From Lentzea nigeriaca (GTDB lineage Bacteria > Actinomycetota > Actinomycetes > Mycobacteriales > Pseudonocardiaceae): a DNA stretch of 64,000 bases. The translations under genes were made by a program, and so were the position numbers. Shown piece after piece: positions 50,555-60,442 of this stretch. Every line of letters begins with the position of its first letter. The stretch's first letter is position 1. Where the stretch lies: contig NZ_JAFBCX010000009.1 of assembly GCF_016907955.1 (NCBI RefSeq), positions 62,001-126,000 of the forward strand, in the 5' to 3' direction. Below the pieces are notes generated by a model. It did not search any database, was not told the origin of the DNA, and worked only from the letters and a program-made list of their open reading frames with translations.

Positions 50555-51796
50555 ATGGCGCTTTGGGGGCACCCCGACTTCCGCAGACTCTGGATGGGCG
50601 ACACCATCAGCCAGTTCGGCTCGAGTGTCGGTATGACGGTGATCCCGCTGCTCGCGGCGGGTGTGCTGAACGCGACGCCCTTCGAGATGGGTCTGCTCGC
50701 CGCGGCGAGCATGATCGCGTTCCTGGTGATCGGACTGCCCGCGGGCGTGTGGGTCGACCGGATGCGGCGCAAGCCGTTGATGATCGCCATGGACGTCACC
50801 CGCGCCGCACTGCTGCTGAGCGTGCCGGTCGCGTGGTGGATGGGCGTGCTCGGCCTGCCGCAACTGATCGTGGTGAGCCTCGCGGTGGGCGTGTGCACCG
50901 TGTTCTTCGACGTCGCCTACCAGTCGTACCTGCCGTCTCTGGTCGGACGCGGCCAGCTCGTCGAGGGCAACTCGAAGCTGCAGGCCAGCCTGTCGGTCGC
51001 GGAGGTGTCGGGACCCGCGATCGGGGGCTACGCGGCACAGTTCCTCGGCGCGGCCAACGGTGTTCTCGCGACCGGTCTGGGCTACCTCAGCTCGGCGTTG
51101 TTCCTGCTGCGGATCAGGACGGTGGAGCCGGTGCCCGAACGCCACGCCGATCCGCACCTGCGTCGCGAGGTCATGGAGGGACTGCGGTTCGTCTTCGGCA
51201 ACGTCACCCTGCGCAAGATCGTGGCCTGCACCGGCACGTCGAACTTCTTCCACGGCATCCAGCAGGCCGTGATGGTGCTGTTCCTGCTGCAGACCGTGCG
51301 GCTGAGCGAGGGAACGGCGGGCTTGGTGCTCAGCGCGGGCGGTGTCGGCGGTGTGCTCGGCGCCGCGTTCGCGAACAAGATCGGCCTCGCTGTCGGGCAG
51401 GCCAGGATGATCTGGCTCGTCCCGCTGCTGACCTGGCCGCTCACCCTGACGCTGCCGTTCATCTCGAACGGCTGGGGCCTGGTGCTTCCGATGATCGGCC
51501 TCGCGGTGAACCTGTTCGGGATCGTCGTCTACAACATCGGCCAGGTGAGCTATCGGCAGGCGATCTGCCCCGACCACCTGCTCGGCAGGATGAACGCCTC
51601 GATCCGCTGGGTGGTGTGGGGCACGACGCCGCTGGGCGCGCTGCTGGGCGGCGGGCTCGGCTCGTGGATCGGGATCGTGCCGACGCTGTGGGTGGCGCTC
51701 GTCGGCTCCATCGCCGGTGTGGCGTGGGTGCTGTTCTCACCGTTGCGGACGATGCGTGACCTGCCGACCGTAACTAGCGTCGACGTCCATGGCTGA
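50555..51796 (+). CDS. MFS transporter (drug-efflux type)
   Basis: The protein is 413 residues with about 12 membrane helices. The family signature between helices 2 and 3 is GLPAGVWVDRMRRKPLMIAM, and LGRMNASIRWVVWGTTPLGA marks the later conserved loop. This resembles macrolide- or enterobactin-type exporters. The substrate is unknown. It is probably repressed by the divergent ArsR-like protein. The stop overlaps the next gene by 8 bp. Confidence 0.92.
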   Translation: MALWGHPDFRRLWMGDTISQFGSSVGMTVIPLLAAGVLNATPFEMGLLAAASMIAFLVIGLPAGVWVDRMRRKPLMIAMDVTRAALLLSVPVAWWMGVLGLPQLIVVSLAVGVCTVFFDVAYQSYLPSLVGRGQLVEGNSKLQASLSVAEVSGPAIGGYAAQFLGAANGVLATGLGYLSSALFLLRIRTVEPVPERHADPHLRREVMEGLRFVFGNVTLRKIVACTGTSNFFHGIQQAVMVLFLLQTVRLSEGTAGLVLSAGGVGGVLGAAFANKIGLAVGQARMIWLVPLLTWPLTLTLPFISNGWGLVLPMIGLAVNLFGIVVYNIGQVSYRQAICPDHLLGRMNASIRWVVWGTTPLGALLGGGLGSWIGIVPTLWVALVGSIAGVAWVLFSPLRTMRDLPTVTSVDVHG

Positions 51797-52670
51797 TACG
51801 AAGGTTTTTCGCGACGGTCTCCACTTCGGTGAAGGACCTCGGCGCGGTCCTGACGGCCGGCTCTACTACTCCGACTTCTACGCGGGCGAGGTGCACGCGC
51901 TCGATCTGACGACGGGCGACGACGAGGTCGTCGTCGACTTCGACGGCCAGCCGTCCGGACTCGGCTGGCTGCCCGATGGACGCATGCTCGTCGTGTCGAT
52001 GCTCGACCGCACGGTGCGCCGCCTCGAAGGCGACGACCTCGTCCTCCACGCTGATATATCGGATGTCGCGACGTACCACGCGAACGACATGCTCGTCGGC
52101 GGCGACGGCCGCGCGTATGTCGGCAACTTCGGCTTCGACCTGCATGGTCTCATCACCGAGGTCGGCATCCCCCGGCTGCTGGAGCCGGACTTCGAACCGC
52201 AGGGCACGGCGCTCGCACTCGTACAGGCTGACGGCTCCGTCAGCGTTGCCGCCGAGGACCTCAAGTTCCCCAACGGCATGGCCCTGCTGCCCGACCCGAC
52301 GGGCGAGTCGGAGAGCGGCAGCATCCTGGTCGTCGCCGAGACCCTTGCATTCAAACTCACTTCGTTTTCGGTCGACCGAAACGGATCGTTGCAAAACCGC
52401 AGGATGTGGGCCGATGTGAAGGAGTTCGGGATCGCGCCCGACGGGATCGCGGGCGACGGCGACGGGGTGTGGGTGGCGCCGGCGTTGCAGGCGGCGGCCT
52501 TCCGGGTGACCGAGGGCGGCAAGATCACGCACCGGGTGGAGACGACGCAGATCTGCTTCGCCGTCGCGGTCGTCGGCGACAAACTGGTGTGCCTGACGGC
52601 GCCGGACTCGCATCCGGACGTGGTCAAGGCCGAGCGGCTCGGAAAGATCGAGATTTACGACCTGACCTGA
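51789..52670 (+). CDS. SMP-30/gluconolactonase-like protein
   Basis: Six-bladed propeller of 293 residues. Metal-site features are FGEGPRRGPDGRLYYSDF near the N-terminus (Glu ligand), the central Asn in YHANDMLVGGDGRAYVGNFG, LKFPNGMALLPD, and the C-terminal Asp in IAPDGIAGDGDG. The family hydrolyses sugar lactones, but many members have other lactone substrates. It is coupled to the MFS gene by an 8-bp overlap. Copies of the AT-rich repeat lie inside (52051) and on the stop codon. Confidence 0.9.
   Translation: MADTKVFRDGLHFGEGPRRGPDGRLYYSDFYAGEVHALDLTTGDDEVVVDFDGQPSGLGWLPDGRMLVVSMLDRTVRRLEGDDLVLHADISDVATYHANDMLVGGDGRAYVGNFGFDLHGLITEVGIPRLLEPDFEPQGTALALVQADGSVSVAAEDLKFPNGMALLPDPTGESESGSILVVAETLAFKLTSFSVDRNGSLQNRRMWADVKEFGIAPDGIAGDGDGVWVAPALQAAAFRVTEGGKITHRVETTQICFAVAVVGDKLVCLTAPDSHPDVVKAERLGKIEIYDLT
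52051..52062 (+). repeat. AT-rich palindromic 12-mer, copy 5 (CTGATATATCGG)
   Basis: Exact copy in the SMP-30-like gene, encoding Asp-Ile-Ser-Asp with a rare ATA codon. Confidence 0.7.
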
Positions 52671-52692
52671 TATATCGGCTGCGATATATCAG
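52667..52692. repeat. Head-to-head pair of the AT-rich 12-mer between convergent stop codons (copies 6 and 7)
   Basis: CTGATATATCGG (52667-52678) and GCGATATATCAG (52681-52692) together make an 11-bp inverted repeat with a 4-base centre. The pair fills the whole gap between the SMP-30 stop (52668-52670, inside copy 6) and the dapF stop (52693-52695). It could act as a bidirectional terminator. Confidence 0.7.
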
Positions 52693-53526
52693 TTAGGCGA
52701 GGGCGTCCCACCAGGACTTGTCGAGCTCGCCGCGCGCGACGAGCACGGCAGGTCCGGTGAGCGTCGACGTCGTCGGCTCGATCGTGACGAAGACCTGACC
52801 CCCGAGGACGTCGACGGTCGCGGAACCCGTCGTCTTGCCCTGGCCCGCGAGCCACGAGGCGACGGACGCGACGGTGCCGGTGCCGCACGAGCGGGTCTCG
52901 CCGACGCCGCGCTCGTACACGCGCATCTTGAGAGCGCCACCCCGCGGCGTGTCGGCGTCGAGGACGTTGATCAGCTCGACGTTCACGCCGTGCGGGAACA
53001 TCACCGGGTCGAAGCCGGGCGGCACGGTGAGGTCGAAGCCGTCGACCGGGGTGTCGGTGACGCAGGCGAGGTGCGGGTTGCCGACGTCGACAGCGAAGCC
53101 GCCGATGCCCTGGCCGTCGACCGCGGCGATGGACGTGCCGGTGACCCGCGCGGGGCCCATGTCGTTCGTGACGGAGCCGTCCGGGTGTGTCGTGACGGTC
53201 TTGTCGCCGGCTCGCGTTCCCACCACGAACTCACCCTGCGGCTGATGGCCCGCGTCGACGAGGTAGCGGGCGAAGACCCGCAGACCGTTGCCGCACATCT
53301 CGGCGATGGAGCCGTCGGCGTTGCGGTAGTCCATGAACCACTTGCCGCCGGAAGCTCCTCCCGAAACGCCACCAGTGCGCACGACGCGCAGCACGCCGTC
53401 CGCGCCCAGGCCGCGTTGCCGGTCGCACAGCGCCTGGACGCGCGCGGGAGTCAGGTCCAGCTGGTCATCGAGGTCGGGCAGGATGACGAAGTCGTTCTCC
53501 GTGCCGTGCCCCTTCACGAACTCCAC
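52693..53526 (-). CDS. dapF: Diaminopimelate epimerase
   Basis: Cofactor-independent epimerase making meso-diaminopimelate for peptidoglycan and lysine, 277 residues. The two catalytic cysteines are in [14 protein letters not shown] and [14 protein letters not shown]. The N-terminus is [16 protein letters not shown]. Its 5' end overlaps the miaA gene by 13 bp, the usual actinobacterial arrangement. Confidence 0.97.
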   Translation of the reverse strand: MEFVKGHGTENDFVILPDLDDQLDLTPARVQALCDRQRGLGADGVLRVVRTGGVSGGASGGKWFMDYRNADGSIAEMCGNGLRVFARYLVDAGHQPQGEFVVGTRAGDKTVTTHPDGSVTNDMGPARVTGTSIAAVDGQGIGGFAVDVGNPHLACVTDTPVDGFDLTVPPGFDPVMFPHGVNVELINVLDADTPRGGALKMRVYERGVGETRSCGTGTVASVASWLAGQGKTTGSATVDVLGGQVFVTIEPTTSTLTGPAVLVARGELDKSWWDALA

Positions 53527-54422
53527 GGCACCAGGTTACCGGCGGCTTCGACGAGATCGGGGCGTGCACCGTCCAACCAGGTGATGCGCTGGTCACGCCG
53601 GAACCACGAACGCTGCCTGCGGACGAACCGGCGGGTGGCGCGTTTGGTCTCCTCCGCGGCGAAGTCGATCGTGCACGCTCCGTCCATTGCGGACAGCACC
53701 TGCTGGTAGCCCAGGGCGCGCGAGGCCGTCTTGCCGTCGCGCAGGCCGAGCTTCACGAGGGCGCGCACCTCGTCTTCGAGACCGGCGGCGAACATCAGGT
53801 CCACGCGCAGGTCGACGCGGGTGTCCAGTTCGGACACCTCGCGGTCGATGCCGATCTGGACGGTGCCGTAGCGCGCCGGGCCGGGCTTGGGCAGGTTCGC
53901 GGAGAACGGTTCGCCCGTCAGCTCGATGACCTCCAGCGCGCGCACGATGCGGCGTCCGTTCGTAGGCAGGATCGCGATCGCGGCGGCCGGGTCGAGCTCC
54001 CGCAGGCGCCGATGCAACGCCTCGGGACCGGCCTCGGCCAGCTCGGCCTCGTAGCGCTCCCGCACCGCGTCGTCGGTGCCGGGGAACTTCAGGTCGTCGA
54101 GCACCGCCTGCACGTAGAGGCCGGAGCCGCCGACGAGGATCGGCGGACGACCGGCGGCGAGCAGGCGTTCGATGACGGCGCGCGTCTCGCGCTGGTAGGC
54201 CGCGACGGACGCGGTCTCGGTGACGTCGAGGACGTCGAGCAGGTGGTGCGGGATGCCGCGACGTTCGGCCATCGTCATCTTCGCGGTGCCGATGTCCATG
54301 CCGCGGTAGAGCTGCATGGCGTCGGCGTTGACGACTTCTCCCCCGAACCGTTCCGCGAGCGCGACGGCCAGGTCGGACTTCCCGGTCGCGGTGGGGCCGA
54401 CAACTGCGATGGGTGTGATCAC
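53514..54422 (-). CDS. miaA: tRNA dimethylallyltransferase
   Basis: Adds a dimethylallyl group to A37 of tRNAs reading UNN codons, the substrate step for MiaB, whose gene lies 3 kb away. It has 302 residues from GTG 54422, which overlaps the upstream stop as GTGA. The P-loop is [33 protein letters not shown] and the later [18 protein letters not shown] are family hallmarks, and [14 protein letters not shown] binds tRNA. Confidence 0.96.
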   Translation of the reverse strand: MITPIAVVGPTATGKSDLAVALAERFGGEVVNADAMQLYRGMDIGTAKMTMAERRGIPHHLLDVLDVTETASVAAYQRETRAVIERLLAAGRPPILVGGSGLYVQAVLDDLKFPGTDDAVRERYEAELAEAGPEALHRRLRELDPAAAIAILPTNGRRIVRALEVIELTGEPFSANLPKPGPARYGTVQIGIDREVSELDTRVDLRVDLMFAAGLEDEVRALVKLGLRDGKTASRALGYQQVLSAMDGACTIDFAAEETKRATRRFVRRQRSWFRRDQRITWLDGARPDLVEAAGNLVPWSS

Positions 54423-55099
54423 GGGCGCTCCCAGACGGCGACGTGGTAGCCCACGCCGAACGGTGCGAAGAACTCGGCGCTCGCGCAGCGCCACGGTCCG
54501 GGCACGCCGGCGAGGACCTGCCACGCCGCGCGGCCCTGCGCGCCCAGCTCCCTGGCGAGTTCGGAGTCGAGGTCGAGCAGGCCGTCCACGTCGGCGGCGG
54601 CCAGCAGATCGTGCACGTGCGAGTCGAAAGGTCCCGAACGCTCGTCGTGGGAACCTGGCGAACGCAAGCCGTGTCTGGTGGAGCCGTCACCGAGGATCAG
54701 CAGCCCGCAGTCCTCGGAAGCGAGTTGTTGTCCAAACGAGACACAGTCCGATGGCGGCAGATCACGAGGCACGAGCTCAATGCGTGACACCTCGACTGCG
54801 CACTGTTCCCGCAGCCAGGCGGCGATTAGCACGGGCAACGGAATCCGGGGGTCTGGAATCCCGTCACCGCCGAGTGACACGATGACATCGACCCCATAAC
54901 CGAGAAAACTTCCCGACAGCGGCGGTACGTGGGTCGCCGGGCCGCTGTCGTCGACCGCGACAACGACCCACGGGGCGGGCAGTTTCCCTGCTGCCGCAAG
55001 GGTTGCGGCCCGCACGGGCTCGGTTTCTGCGGCGGCTCCCGCGACCAGTTCTGGCACCAGAAGTGGGGGGTGCGGCACCACCGCGGCACGGGTGATCAC
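54419..55099 (-). CDS. LigB-like (class III extradiol dioxygenase subunit B fold) protein
   Basis: The protein is 226 residues from GTG 55099. It opens [17 protein letters not shown] with the conserved His-Pro pair of the fold, followed by [14 protein letters not shown] and [20 protein letters not shown]. Actinobacteria conserve this gene upstream of miaA (Rv2728c position in M. tuberculosis, from memory), but no enzymatic role is established. It is coupled to miaA by a 4-bp overlap. Confidence 0.85.
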   Translation of the reverse strand: MITRAAVVPHPPLLVPELVAGAAAETEPVRAATLAAAGKLPAPWVVVAVDDSGPATHVPPLSGSFLGYGVDVIVSLGGDGIPDPRIPLPVLIAAWLREQCAVEVSRIELVPRDLPPSDCVSFGQQLASEDCGLLILGDGSTRHGLRSPGSHDERSGPFDSHVHDLLAAADVDGLLDLDSELARELGAQGRAAWQVLAGVPGPWRCASAEFFAPFGVGYHVAVWERP

Positions 55100-55210
55100 G
55101 ACGAACCAGGCTACCTATCGTGGACTCCCAGTACCGAGTCGAGCTCTGACCTGTTTGAATGCGCGCGGGGAACTGGGGACGGGAGACCCTCCAGCGCCCG
55201 TATTGCATCG

Positions 55211-55249
55211 GCCCCGCCAGTGGCGGGGCGCCCGTGGCAGGCACGGGCG
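55211..55249 (+). promoter_or_regulatory. Two abutting hairpins in the DUF349 leader
   Basis: GCCCCGCC (55211-55218)/GGCGGGGC (55222-55229) and then GCCCGTG (55230-55236)/CACGGGC (55242-55248) form two perfect stems back to back. They end about 10 bases before the ribosome site (GGGAGG) of the DUF349 gene. It is a possible structured leader or a terminator/attenuator. Confidence 0.45.
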
Positions 55250-55269
55250 TCAGATGGGAGGAACCGGCG

Positions 55270-56604
55270 ATGTCGGAGCAGGACAGCACACCGGAGGTCG
55301 CGGCGGAGACCGCCCCGGCCGAGGGTGGAGTCGAGGAAACGCCGAAGGAGACCGTGCAGGCGACGCCTCCGGCCGTCCCCGTGGCGTCGGACCACCCTGA
55401 CCGCTGGGGGCGCGTGGACGCCGACGGCACCGTGTACGTGAAGACCGAGGACGGCGAACGCGCCGTCGGGTCGTGGCAGGCGGGCGAACCGGTCGAGGGC
55501 CTCGCGCACTTCGCGCGCCGGTTCGACGACCTGCGCACCGAGGTCGAGCTGCTCGTGACGCGGCTCCAGTCGGGAGCCGGCGACCCGAAGCATGCCCTGA
55601 CCAGCGCGAAGCACGTCAAGGAGCAGCTCGCCGACGCGGCCGTGGTCGGCGACCTCGCGGCGCTGGCCAAGCGCGTCGACTTCGTGCTCGAGCGGGCCGA
55701 GGCGGGCATGGAGAAGGCGAAGGAGGCCAAGGAGGCCGCCCGAGCCCAGTCCGTGGCGCGCAAGCAGGCGCTGGTCGACGAGGCCGAGTCGATCGCGAAC
55801 GAGTCGACCCAGTGGAAGGTCGCTGGCGACCGGCTGCGCGCCATCCTCGACGAGTGGAAGACCATCCGCGGCGTCGACCGCAAGACCGACGAGCAGTTGT
55901 GGCGCCGGTTCTCGAAGGCGCGGGACGCGTTCAACCGCCGTCGCGGCTCGCACTTCGCGGACCTCGACCGCCAGCGCTCGGTGGCGAAGTCCGCCAAGCA
56001 GGCACTGGTCGAGGAGGCCGAGAAGCTCGTCGACTCCGACGACTGGGGCCCCACGGCCGGTCGCTACAAGGAGCTGATGGTCGAGTGGAAGGCCGCCGGG
56101 CGTGCGCCCAAGGAGGCCGACGACGCGCTGTGGCAGCGGTTCCGCGCCGCGCAGGACGCGTTCTTCCAGAAGCGATCCGAGGCCTTCAGCGAGCGTGACG
56201 CCGAGTTCGCGGCGAACGCGAAGCTGAAGGAGGAGCTGCTCGCCGAGGCCGAGACGATCGACCCGTCGACCGATCTCGAGGCCGCGCGCCAGCACCTCTA
56301 CAAGATCCAGGAGCGCTGGGACGCGATCGGCAAGGTGCCGCGCGAGCGCATCCGCGAGCTCGAGGGCAAGCTGCGGGCGGTCGAGGAGAAGGTCCGCGGT
56401 GCGGTCGACGCGCAGTGGCGTCGCTCCGACCCCGAGGCCGAGGCCCGCGTGGCGCAGTTCCGCGAGCGCGTGGAGCAGTTCGAGGCGCAGGCCGCGAAGG
56501 CCCGTGCCGCGGGCGACAAGCGCCGCACCGAGCAGGCCGAGGCGCAGGCCGCGCAGTGGCGTGAGTGGCTCGCCGCCGCCGAGCAGGCGCTGGCGACCCG
56601 CTAG
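55270..56604 (+). CDS. DUF349 coiled-helical protein
   Basis: The protein is 444 residues from ATG 55270 (GGAGG upstream). After an acidic disordered N-terminus (1-60) it consists of repeated three-helix DUF349 units. These carry recurring W-K/R motifs such as DRLRAILDEWKTIRGVDRKT, LWRRFSKARDAFNRRR and LMVEWKAAGRAPKEADDALW. The protein is highly charged and cytoplasmic. It is conserved beside miaA/miaB in actinobacteria (Rv2731 position, from memory), with unknown function. A strong terminator follows. Confidence 0.92.
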   Translation: MSEQDSTPEVAAETAPAEGGVEETPKETVQATPPAVPVASDHPDRWGRVDADGTVYVKTEDGERAVGSWQAGEPVEGLAHFARRFDDLRTEVELLVTRLQSGAGDPKHALTSAKHVKEQLADAAVVGDLAALAKRVDFVLERAEAGMEKAKEAKEAARAQSVARKQALVDEAESIANESTQWKVAGDRLRAILDEWKTIRGVDRKTDEQLWRRFSKARDAFNRRRGSHFADLDRQRSVAKSAKQALVEEAEKLVDSDDWGPTAGRYKELMVEWKAAGRAPKEADDALWQRFRAAQDAFFQKRSEAFSERDAEFAANAKLKEELLAEAETIDPSTDLEAARQHLYKIQERWDAIGKVPRERIRELEGKLRAVEEKVRGAVDAQWRRSDPEAEARVAQFRERVEQFEAQAAKARAAGDKRRTEQAEAQAAQWREWLAAAEQALATR

Positions 56605-56612
56605 TTCCGACC

Positions 56613-56653
56613 CTGAAGGCCTCCTCTCCCACGCGCGGAGAGGAGGCCTTCAG
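56613..56653. terminator. 17-bp perfect hairpin terminator
   Basis: CTGAAGGCCTCCTCTCC (56613-56629) and GGAGAGGAGGCCTTCAG (56637-56653) form a perfect stem between convergent genes. The right arm covers the stop codon of the minus-strand gene. Confidence 0.85.
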
Positions 56654-57453
56654 CGCGCGAGACGCCAGTGCTGGTCGGGCGTGCCGGTGCAGGACGCGAG
56701 GTAGAGCCAGGTCCCGTTCGCGTACGAGCCGTTGTTCGCGACGCTGAGACAGGCACCGAACTTCACGCTCGCGTACTGGGTGGTGTTCTGCGTGCGCCAC
56801 AGCTGCGCCTCGCTGCCCGAGCAGATGTTCGCCACCACGTGATCACCGCGTTCGGGATCGCTCACCGGTTCCAGGCAGCGGTTCACCTGGTCGTTGCGGA
56901 TGCGGAACGTCCCCGCGTCCGTGAACTCGCGCACCCAGTGCGGCTGGTAGCTCGGTTCGGTGCCGGGCGGGTGGCGGTCCCAGATGACCGCGTCGTGGTT
57001 CGGGTTGTCGTAGAAGTCGATCGCCTTCTGGTCGTTGTTGGACGGCAGCAGGTAGCCCGGCCCGTCGTTCGCCGGTGGCGTGGACGTCGGCTGGGGCCCG
57101 ACAGTCTGTTGCGGCTGCTGGACCGCCGGCGGTAGCGGCCTCGGCGGAGCGACGGTCACGGCAGACGGTTGCGTCGTCGTCGCGCGCGGCACGGACGTCG
57201 TGGTCGAGGAAGCAGTGGTCGAAGCAGGCGGCGCTGACGACGAGACGCTCAAGGACGCGGGCTTCTCAGCTCTGCCCAGGTTCGCGACCACGACGAGCAG
57301 TCCGAGCACCACGACACCGGCGACCACGGCGACGCGCACCAGCAGCGAACGCTTCGGCGGCGGGTAGTTGATGGTGAGATCACGGCCGACGTCGCCCACC
57401 TGAACGACATCGCCGCCGACGTTGCCTCTGGTGCTGTTGACGACATCGGTCAT
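56650..57453 (-). CDS. Membrane protein with N-terminal GxVxGxVVQxG-type motif and C-terminal ricin-like domain
   Basis: The protein is 267 residues from ATG 57453. Residues about 8-27 read RGNVGGDVVQVGDVGRDLTI, a glycine-valine beta pattern that recurs in many actinomycete proteins, often ones with signalling or conflict domains. One membrane helix follows (about 36-56), then a Ser/Thr/Pro linker, then a domain of about 150 residues with QxW-type motifs (AQLWRT, DQHWRL) typical of carbohydrate-binding ricin B lectins. Topology: short N-terminus inside, lectin outside. The function is unknown. Confidence 0.75.
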   Translation of the reverse strand: MTDVVNSTRGNVGGDVVQVGDVGRDLTINYPPPKRSLLVRVAVVAGVVVLGLLVVVANLGRAEKPASLSVSSSAPPASTTASSTTTSVPRATTTQPSAVTVAPPRPLPPAVQQPQQTVGPQPTSTPPANDGPGYLLPSNNDQKAIDFYDNPNHDAVIWDRHPPGTEPSYQPHWVREFTDAGTFRIRNDQVNRCLEPVSDPERGDHVVANICSGSEAQLWRTQNTTQYASVKFGACLSVANNGSYANGTWLYLASCTGTPDQHWRLAR

Positions 57454-57517
57454 TCCACCGCACCTCGACTCACGATCACCGTTGCCGGGATGGGAATCGA
57501 GCACGCACCGCGATCTA

Positions 57518-57985
57518 TTACAGCTGAGGCGGCCGGGAAGCCGCGATCCTCACCCACTTCACCAGCAGCACGATCACCGCGACCACCGCGATGATCAACC
57601 CGGCACCCGGACCCGGTCCTATCGCCTTGTTGCTCGTGGTCGTCTGCTGCGTCCAGATCGACAGCACACCCGTGACCGAGCCGGCGAACAGGCCCAGCGC
57701 GCACACCCACGCCAGACCCCAGCGGCGGACCGCGAGCGTGATGCCGGAACCGAGCACACCGACACCGAGCGCGAAGAAGGAGAACAGCCGCGGCACGAAG
57801 CTCGTCGACTCCCCGAGCACCACGGAAAGGCCCGTGTCGTCGCCGACCCACGGCAGGATCAGCGACACCAGCAACGCCAGCACCGCGATCGAGATCGTGA
57901 GCGCGCCGGTGCCGGGATCGATGCGGCGGGCCGCCTGCTGTTCCACCGCGTCGATCTCCTTGCGCAGGTACTCCTCCTCGCTCAC
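57518..57985 (-). CDS. Four-helix membrane protein downstream of miaB
   Basis: The protein is 155 residues from GTG 57985, overlapping the miaB stop as GTGA. A charged N-terminus ([20 protein letters not shown]) is followed by four hydrophobic helices (about 30-48, 62-80, 87-105 and 125-145). It corresponds in position to the conserved membrane gene after miaB in mycobacteria (Rv2732c, from memory). The function is unknown. Confidence 0.85.
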   Translation of the reverse strand: MSEEEYLRKEIDAVEQQAARRIDPGTGALTISIAVLALLVSLILPWVGDDTGLSVVLGESTSFVPRLFSFFALGVGVLGSGITLAVRRWGLAWVCALGLFAGSVTGVLSIWTQQTTTSNKAIGPGPGAGLIIAVVAVIVLLVKWVRIAASRPPQL

Positions 57986-59448
57986 TGCGCCGAACACCCC
58001 GACACGGCGGGCAGCGGAGCCGGAGCCCCGAACGACGGCAGCCCCAGGCCGACACCCGCCGTCTTGGGCTTGATGCCCGCCTCGGACCGGTCGCCGGCCC
58101 TGGTGCGGCGCCACGTCAGCGGTTCGCCGTCCGCGACGAGGTAGTGCGGCGCGGCGTAGGTCACGACGGTCTCGACGACGTCACCGGGACGCGGAGCCGT
58201 GGCACCGGGCGTGAAGTGCACGAGACGTCCGTCGCGGGCACGGCCGCTCATCCGGTGCGTCTCGGCGTCGCGCTTGCCCTCGCCGGTCGCGACGAGGACC
58301 TCGACGGTCCTGCCGACCTGCTCGATGTTCAACGAGTGCGTCATCTCGTTCTGCAGCGCCACGAGCCGGTCGAAACGCTCCTGCACGACGGCCTTGGGCA
58401 GCTGGTCCGGCAGCTCGGCGGCCGGCGTGCCGGGACGCTTGGAGTACTGGAACGTGAACGCCGACGAGAACCTGGCCTGGCGCACCACGTCGAGCGTGCC
58501 CTGGAAGTCCTCTTCGGTCTCACCGGGGAAGCCGACGATGATGTCCGTGGTGATCGCGGCGTCCGGCATGGCCGCGCGGACCTTGTCGATGATGCCGAGG
58601 TACTTCTCGGTGCGGTACGAGCGGCGCATGGCCTTGAGCATGCGGTCCGAACCGGACTGCAGCGGCATGTGCAGCTGGTGGCACACGTTCGGCGTCTCGG
58701 CCATCGCGGCGATGACGTCGTCGGTGAAGTCCTTGGGGTGCGGGGAGGTGAACCGCACGCGTTCGAGGCCTTCGATGCCACCGCAGGCGCGCAGCAGCTT
58801 GCCGAACGCGAACCTGTCGCCGAACTCGACGCCGTAGGAGTTGACGTTCTGCCCGAGCAGCGTCACCTCCAGCACGCCCTCGGCGACCAGCGCCTCGACC
58901 TCGGCGAGCACGTCGCCGGGACGGCGGTCCTTCTCCTTGCCCCGCAGGGACGGCACGATGCAGAACGTGCAGGTGTTGTTGCAGCCCACCGAGATCGACA
59001 CCCAGCCCGAGTAGGCGGAGTCGCGGGTGGCCGGCAACGAGGACGGGAACGTCTCCAGCGCCTCGAGGATCTCGACCTGCGCCTCCTCGTTGTGCCGCGC
59101 GCGTTCGAGCAGCACCGGCAGCGAGCCGATGTTGTGCGTGCCGAACACGACGTCGACCCAGGGGGCGCGGCGGACGATCTCGCTGCGGTCCTTCTGCGCC
59201 AGGCAGCCGCCGACGGCGATCTGCATGCCGGGCTTCGCGGCCTTCTGCGGTGCGAGGTGCCCGAGGGTGCCGTAGAGCTTGTTGTCGGCGTTCTCGCGGA
59301 CCGCGCAGGTGTTGAAGACGACGACGTCGGCCTGCTCGTCCTCGGCGGCCCGCGCGTAGCCAGCGTCCTCCAGTAGACCGGCGAGCCGCTCGGAGTCGTG
59401 CACGTTCATTTGACAACCGAACGTGCGTATCTGGTAACTGCGGGTCAC
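57982..59448 (-). CDS. miaB: tRNA-2-methylthio-N6-dimethylallyladenosine synthase
   Basis: Radical-SAM methylthiotransferase acting on the MiaA product, 488 residues from GTG 59448. The N-terminal UPF0004 domain binds an auxiliary cluster ([14 protein letters not shown]12; [15 protein letters not shown]). The radical-SAM cluster motif is CNNTCTFC. The C-terminal TRAM domain is about 375-440. A C-terminal extension of about 45 residues beyond TRAM is present. The operon continues into the membrane-protein gene. Confidence 0.96.
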   Translation of the reverse strand: MTRSYQIRTFGCQMNVHDSERLAGLLEDAGYARAAEDEQADVVVFNTCAVRENADNKLYGTLGHLAPQKAAKPGMQIAVGGCLAQKDRSEIVRRAPWVDVVFGTHNIGSLPVLLERARHNEEAQVEILEALETFPSSLPATRDSAYSGWVSISVGCNNTCTFCIVPSLRGKEKDRRPGDVLAEVEALVAEGVLEVTLLGQNVNSYGVEFGDRFAFGKLLRACGGIEGLERVRFTSPHPKDFTDDVIAAMAETPNVCHQLHMPLQSGSDRMLKAMRRSYRTEKYLGIIDKVRAAMPDAAITTDIIVGFPGETEEDFQGTLDVVRQARFSSAFTFQYSKRPGTPAAELPDQLPKAVVQERFDRLVALQNEMTHSLNIEQVGRTVEVLVATGEGKRDAETHRMSGRARDGRLVHFTPGATAPRPGDVVETVVTYAAPHYLVADGEPLTWRRTRAGDRSEAGIKPKTAGVGLGLPSFGAPAPLPAVSGCSAQ

Positions 59449-59505
59449 TGCAACCAACCTTTCGTCGGGTGCAAGCGTAGAACGCCCGCGTGGCACGATG
59501 CGCAG

Positions 59506-60420
59506 GTGCTGGGACGAGTGCATGCCGCCGTGAGCCTCCTGACCGCCGCAACGGTCCTGACGGGCTGTGGCAGTACGGTCGAAGACATCAAGATCACGAT
59601 GGCCACCGGCAGCGAGGGCGGCGTCTACTACCGGCTCGGCAACGGCCTCGCGGACATCTGGAGCGGCCGCCTCGGCATCGTGCGCCCCCAGGTCGTGGCG
59701 ACGGCCGGGTCGAAGGACAACGTCACCCGGCTGGTCAACGAACAGGCTCAGGTCGGCTTCTCCCAGGCGGACGCGCTGGAGGAGGTCGAGGGCTCCTCGC
59801 GGCTACGCGCGCTGGCCCGCATGCACGACGACTACCTGCAGGTCATAGTGCGTGCCGACCTGCCGGTGACGAAGCTGCGCGAGCTGTCGGGGCTGCGCGT
59901 GTCGATCGGCGCGGACGAGTCGGGCGTCGAGATCATCGCGAGCCGGCTGCTCAAGTCGCTCAACGTCACACCGCAGACGGTGAACCTCGGTCTCGAGGAG
60001 TCGGCCCAGTGGATGCGCGAGGGCAAGCTCGACGCGTTCTTCTGGTCGGGCGGGTTGCCGACGGCGCGCATCACCCAGCTGACCAAGGAACTCGGAGTGC
60101 GGCTGCTCGATCTGAAGGACGACCTGCCGGGGTTCCGCGAGCAATATCCCGTATACGGGTCCGCGACCCTGCCGGCTTCCACGTACAACCTGCAGTCCAA
60201 GCCGATCATCACGCTCGTCGTGCGCAACTTCCTGCTCGTCCACGAGAAGATGCCCGACGACGTCGCCGAGGCGCTGGTGCGGCAGCTGTTCGCGGGCCAG
60301 CCCGAGCTCGTGAAGGCTCATTCGGCGGCGCGGACGATAGAGCAGCGGTCGGCGATCGAGACGTCACCAGTGCCGCTGCACAACGGCGCCATGCGCTACT
60401 ACCGCGACACCAAGGTCTGA
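59506..60420 (+). CDS. TAXI-family solute-binding lipoprotein
   Basis: The protein is 304 residues from GTG 59506, giving a lipoprotein signal with lipobox VLTGCG (Cys near 20). The mature part has the TAXI opening [20 protein letters not shown], then [12 protein letters not shown], and later [24 protein letters not shown] proteins deliver substrates to TRAP transporters, but no TRAP membrane subunits are adjacent. A two-component system lies convergently next to it, so the protein may instead feed a sensor. Its stop sits in a degenerate AT-rich repeat. Confidence 0.88.
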   Translation: MLGRVHAAVSLLTAATVLTGCGSTVEDIKITMATGSEGGVYYRLGNGLADIWSGRLGIVRPQVVATAGSKDNVTRLVNEQAQVGFSQADALEEVEGSSRLRALARMHDDYLQVIVRADLPVTKLRELSGLRVSIGADESGVEIIASRLLKSLNVTPQTVNLGLEESAQWMREGKLDAFFWSGGLPTARITQLTKELGVRLLDLKDDLPGFREQYPVYGSATLPASTYNLQSKPIITLVVRNFLLVHEKMPDDVAEALVRQLFAGQPELVKAHSAARTIEQRSAIETSPVPLHNGAMRYYRDTKV

Positions 60421-60435
60421 TATCCAATATATTAG
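60417..60435 (+). repeat. Degenerate AT-rich repeats at the TAXI stop codon
   Basis: CTGATATC (60417-60424, over the stop codon) runs directly into CCAATATATTAG (60424-60435). They lie in the 22-bp gap between convergent genes. Confidence 0.4.
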
Positions 60436-60442
60436 CTTGGGG

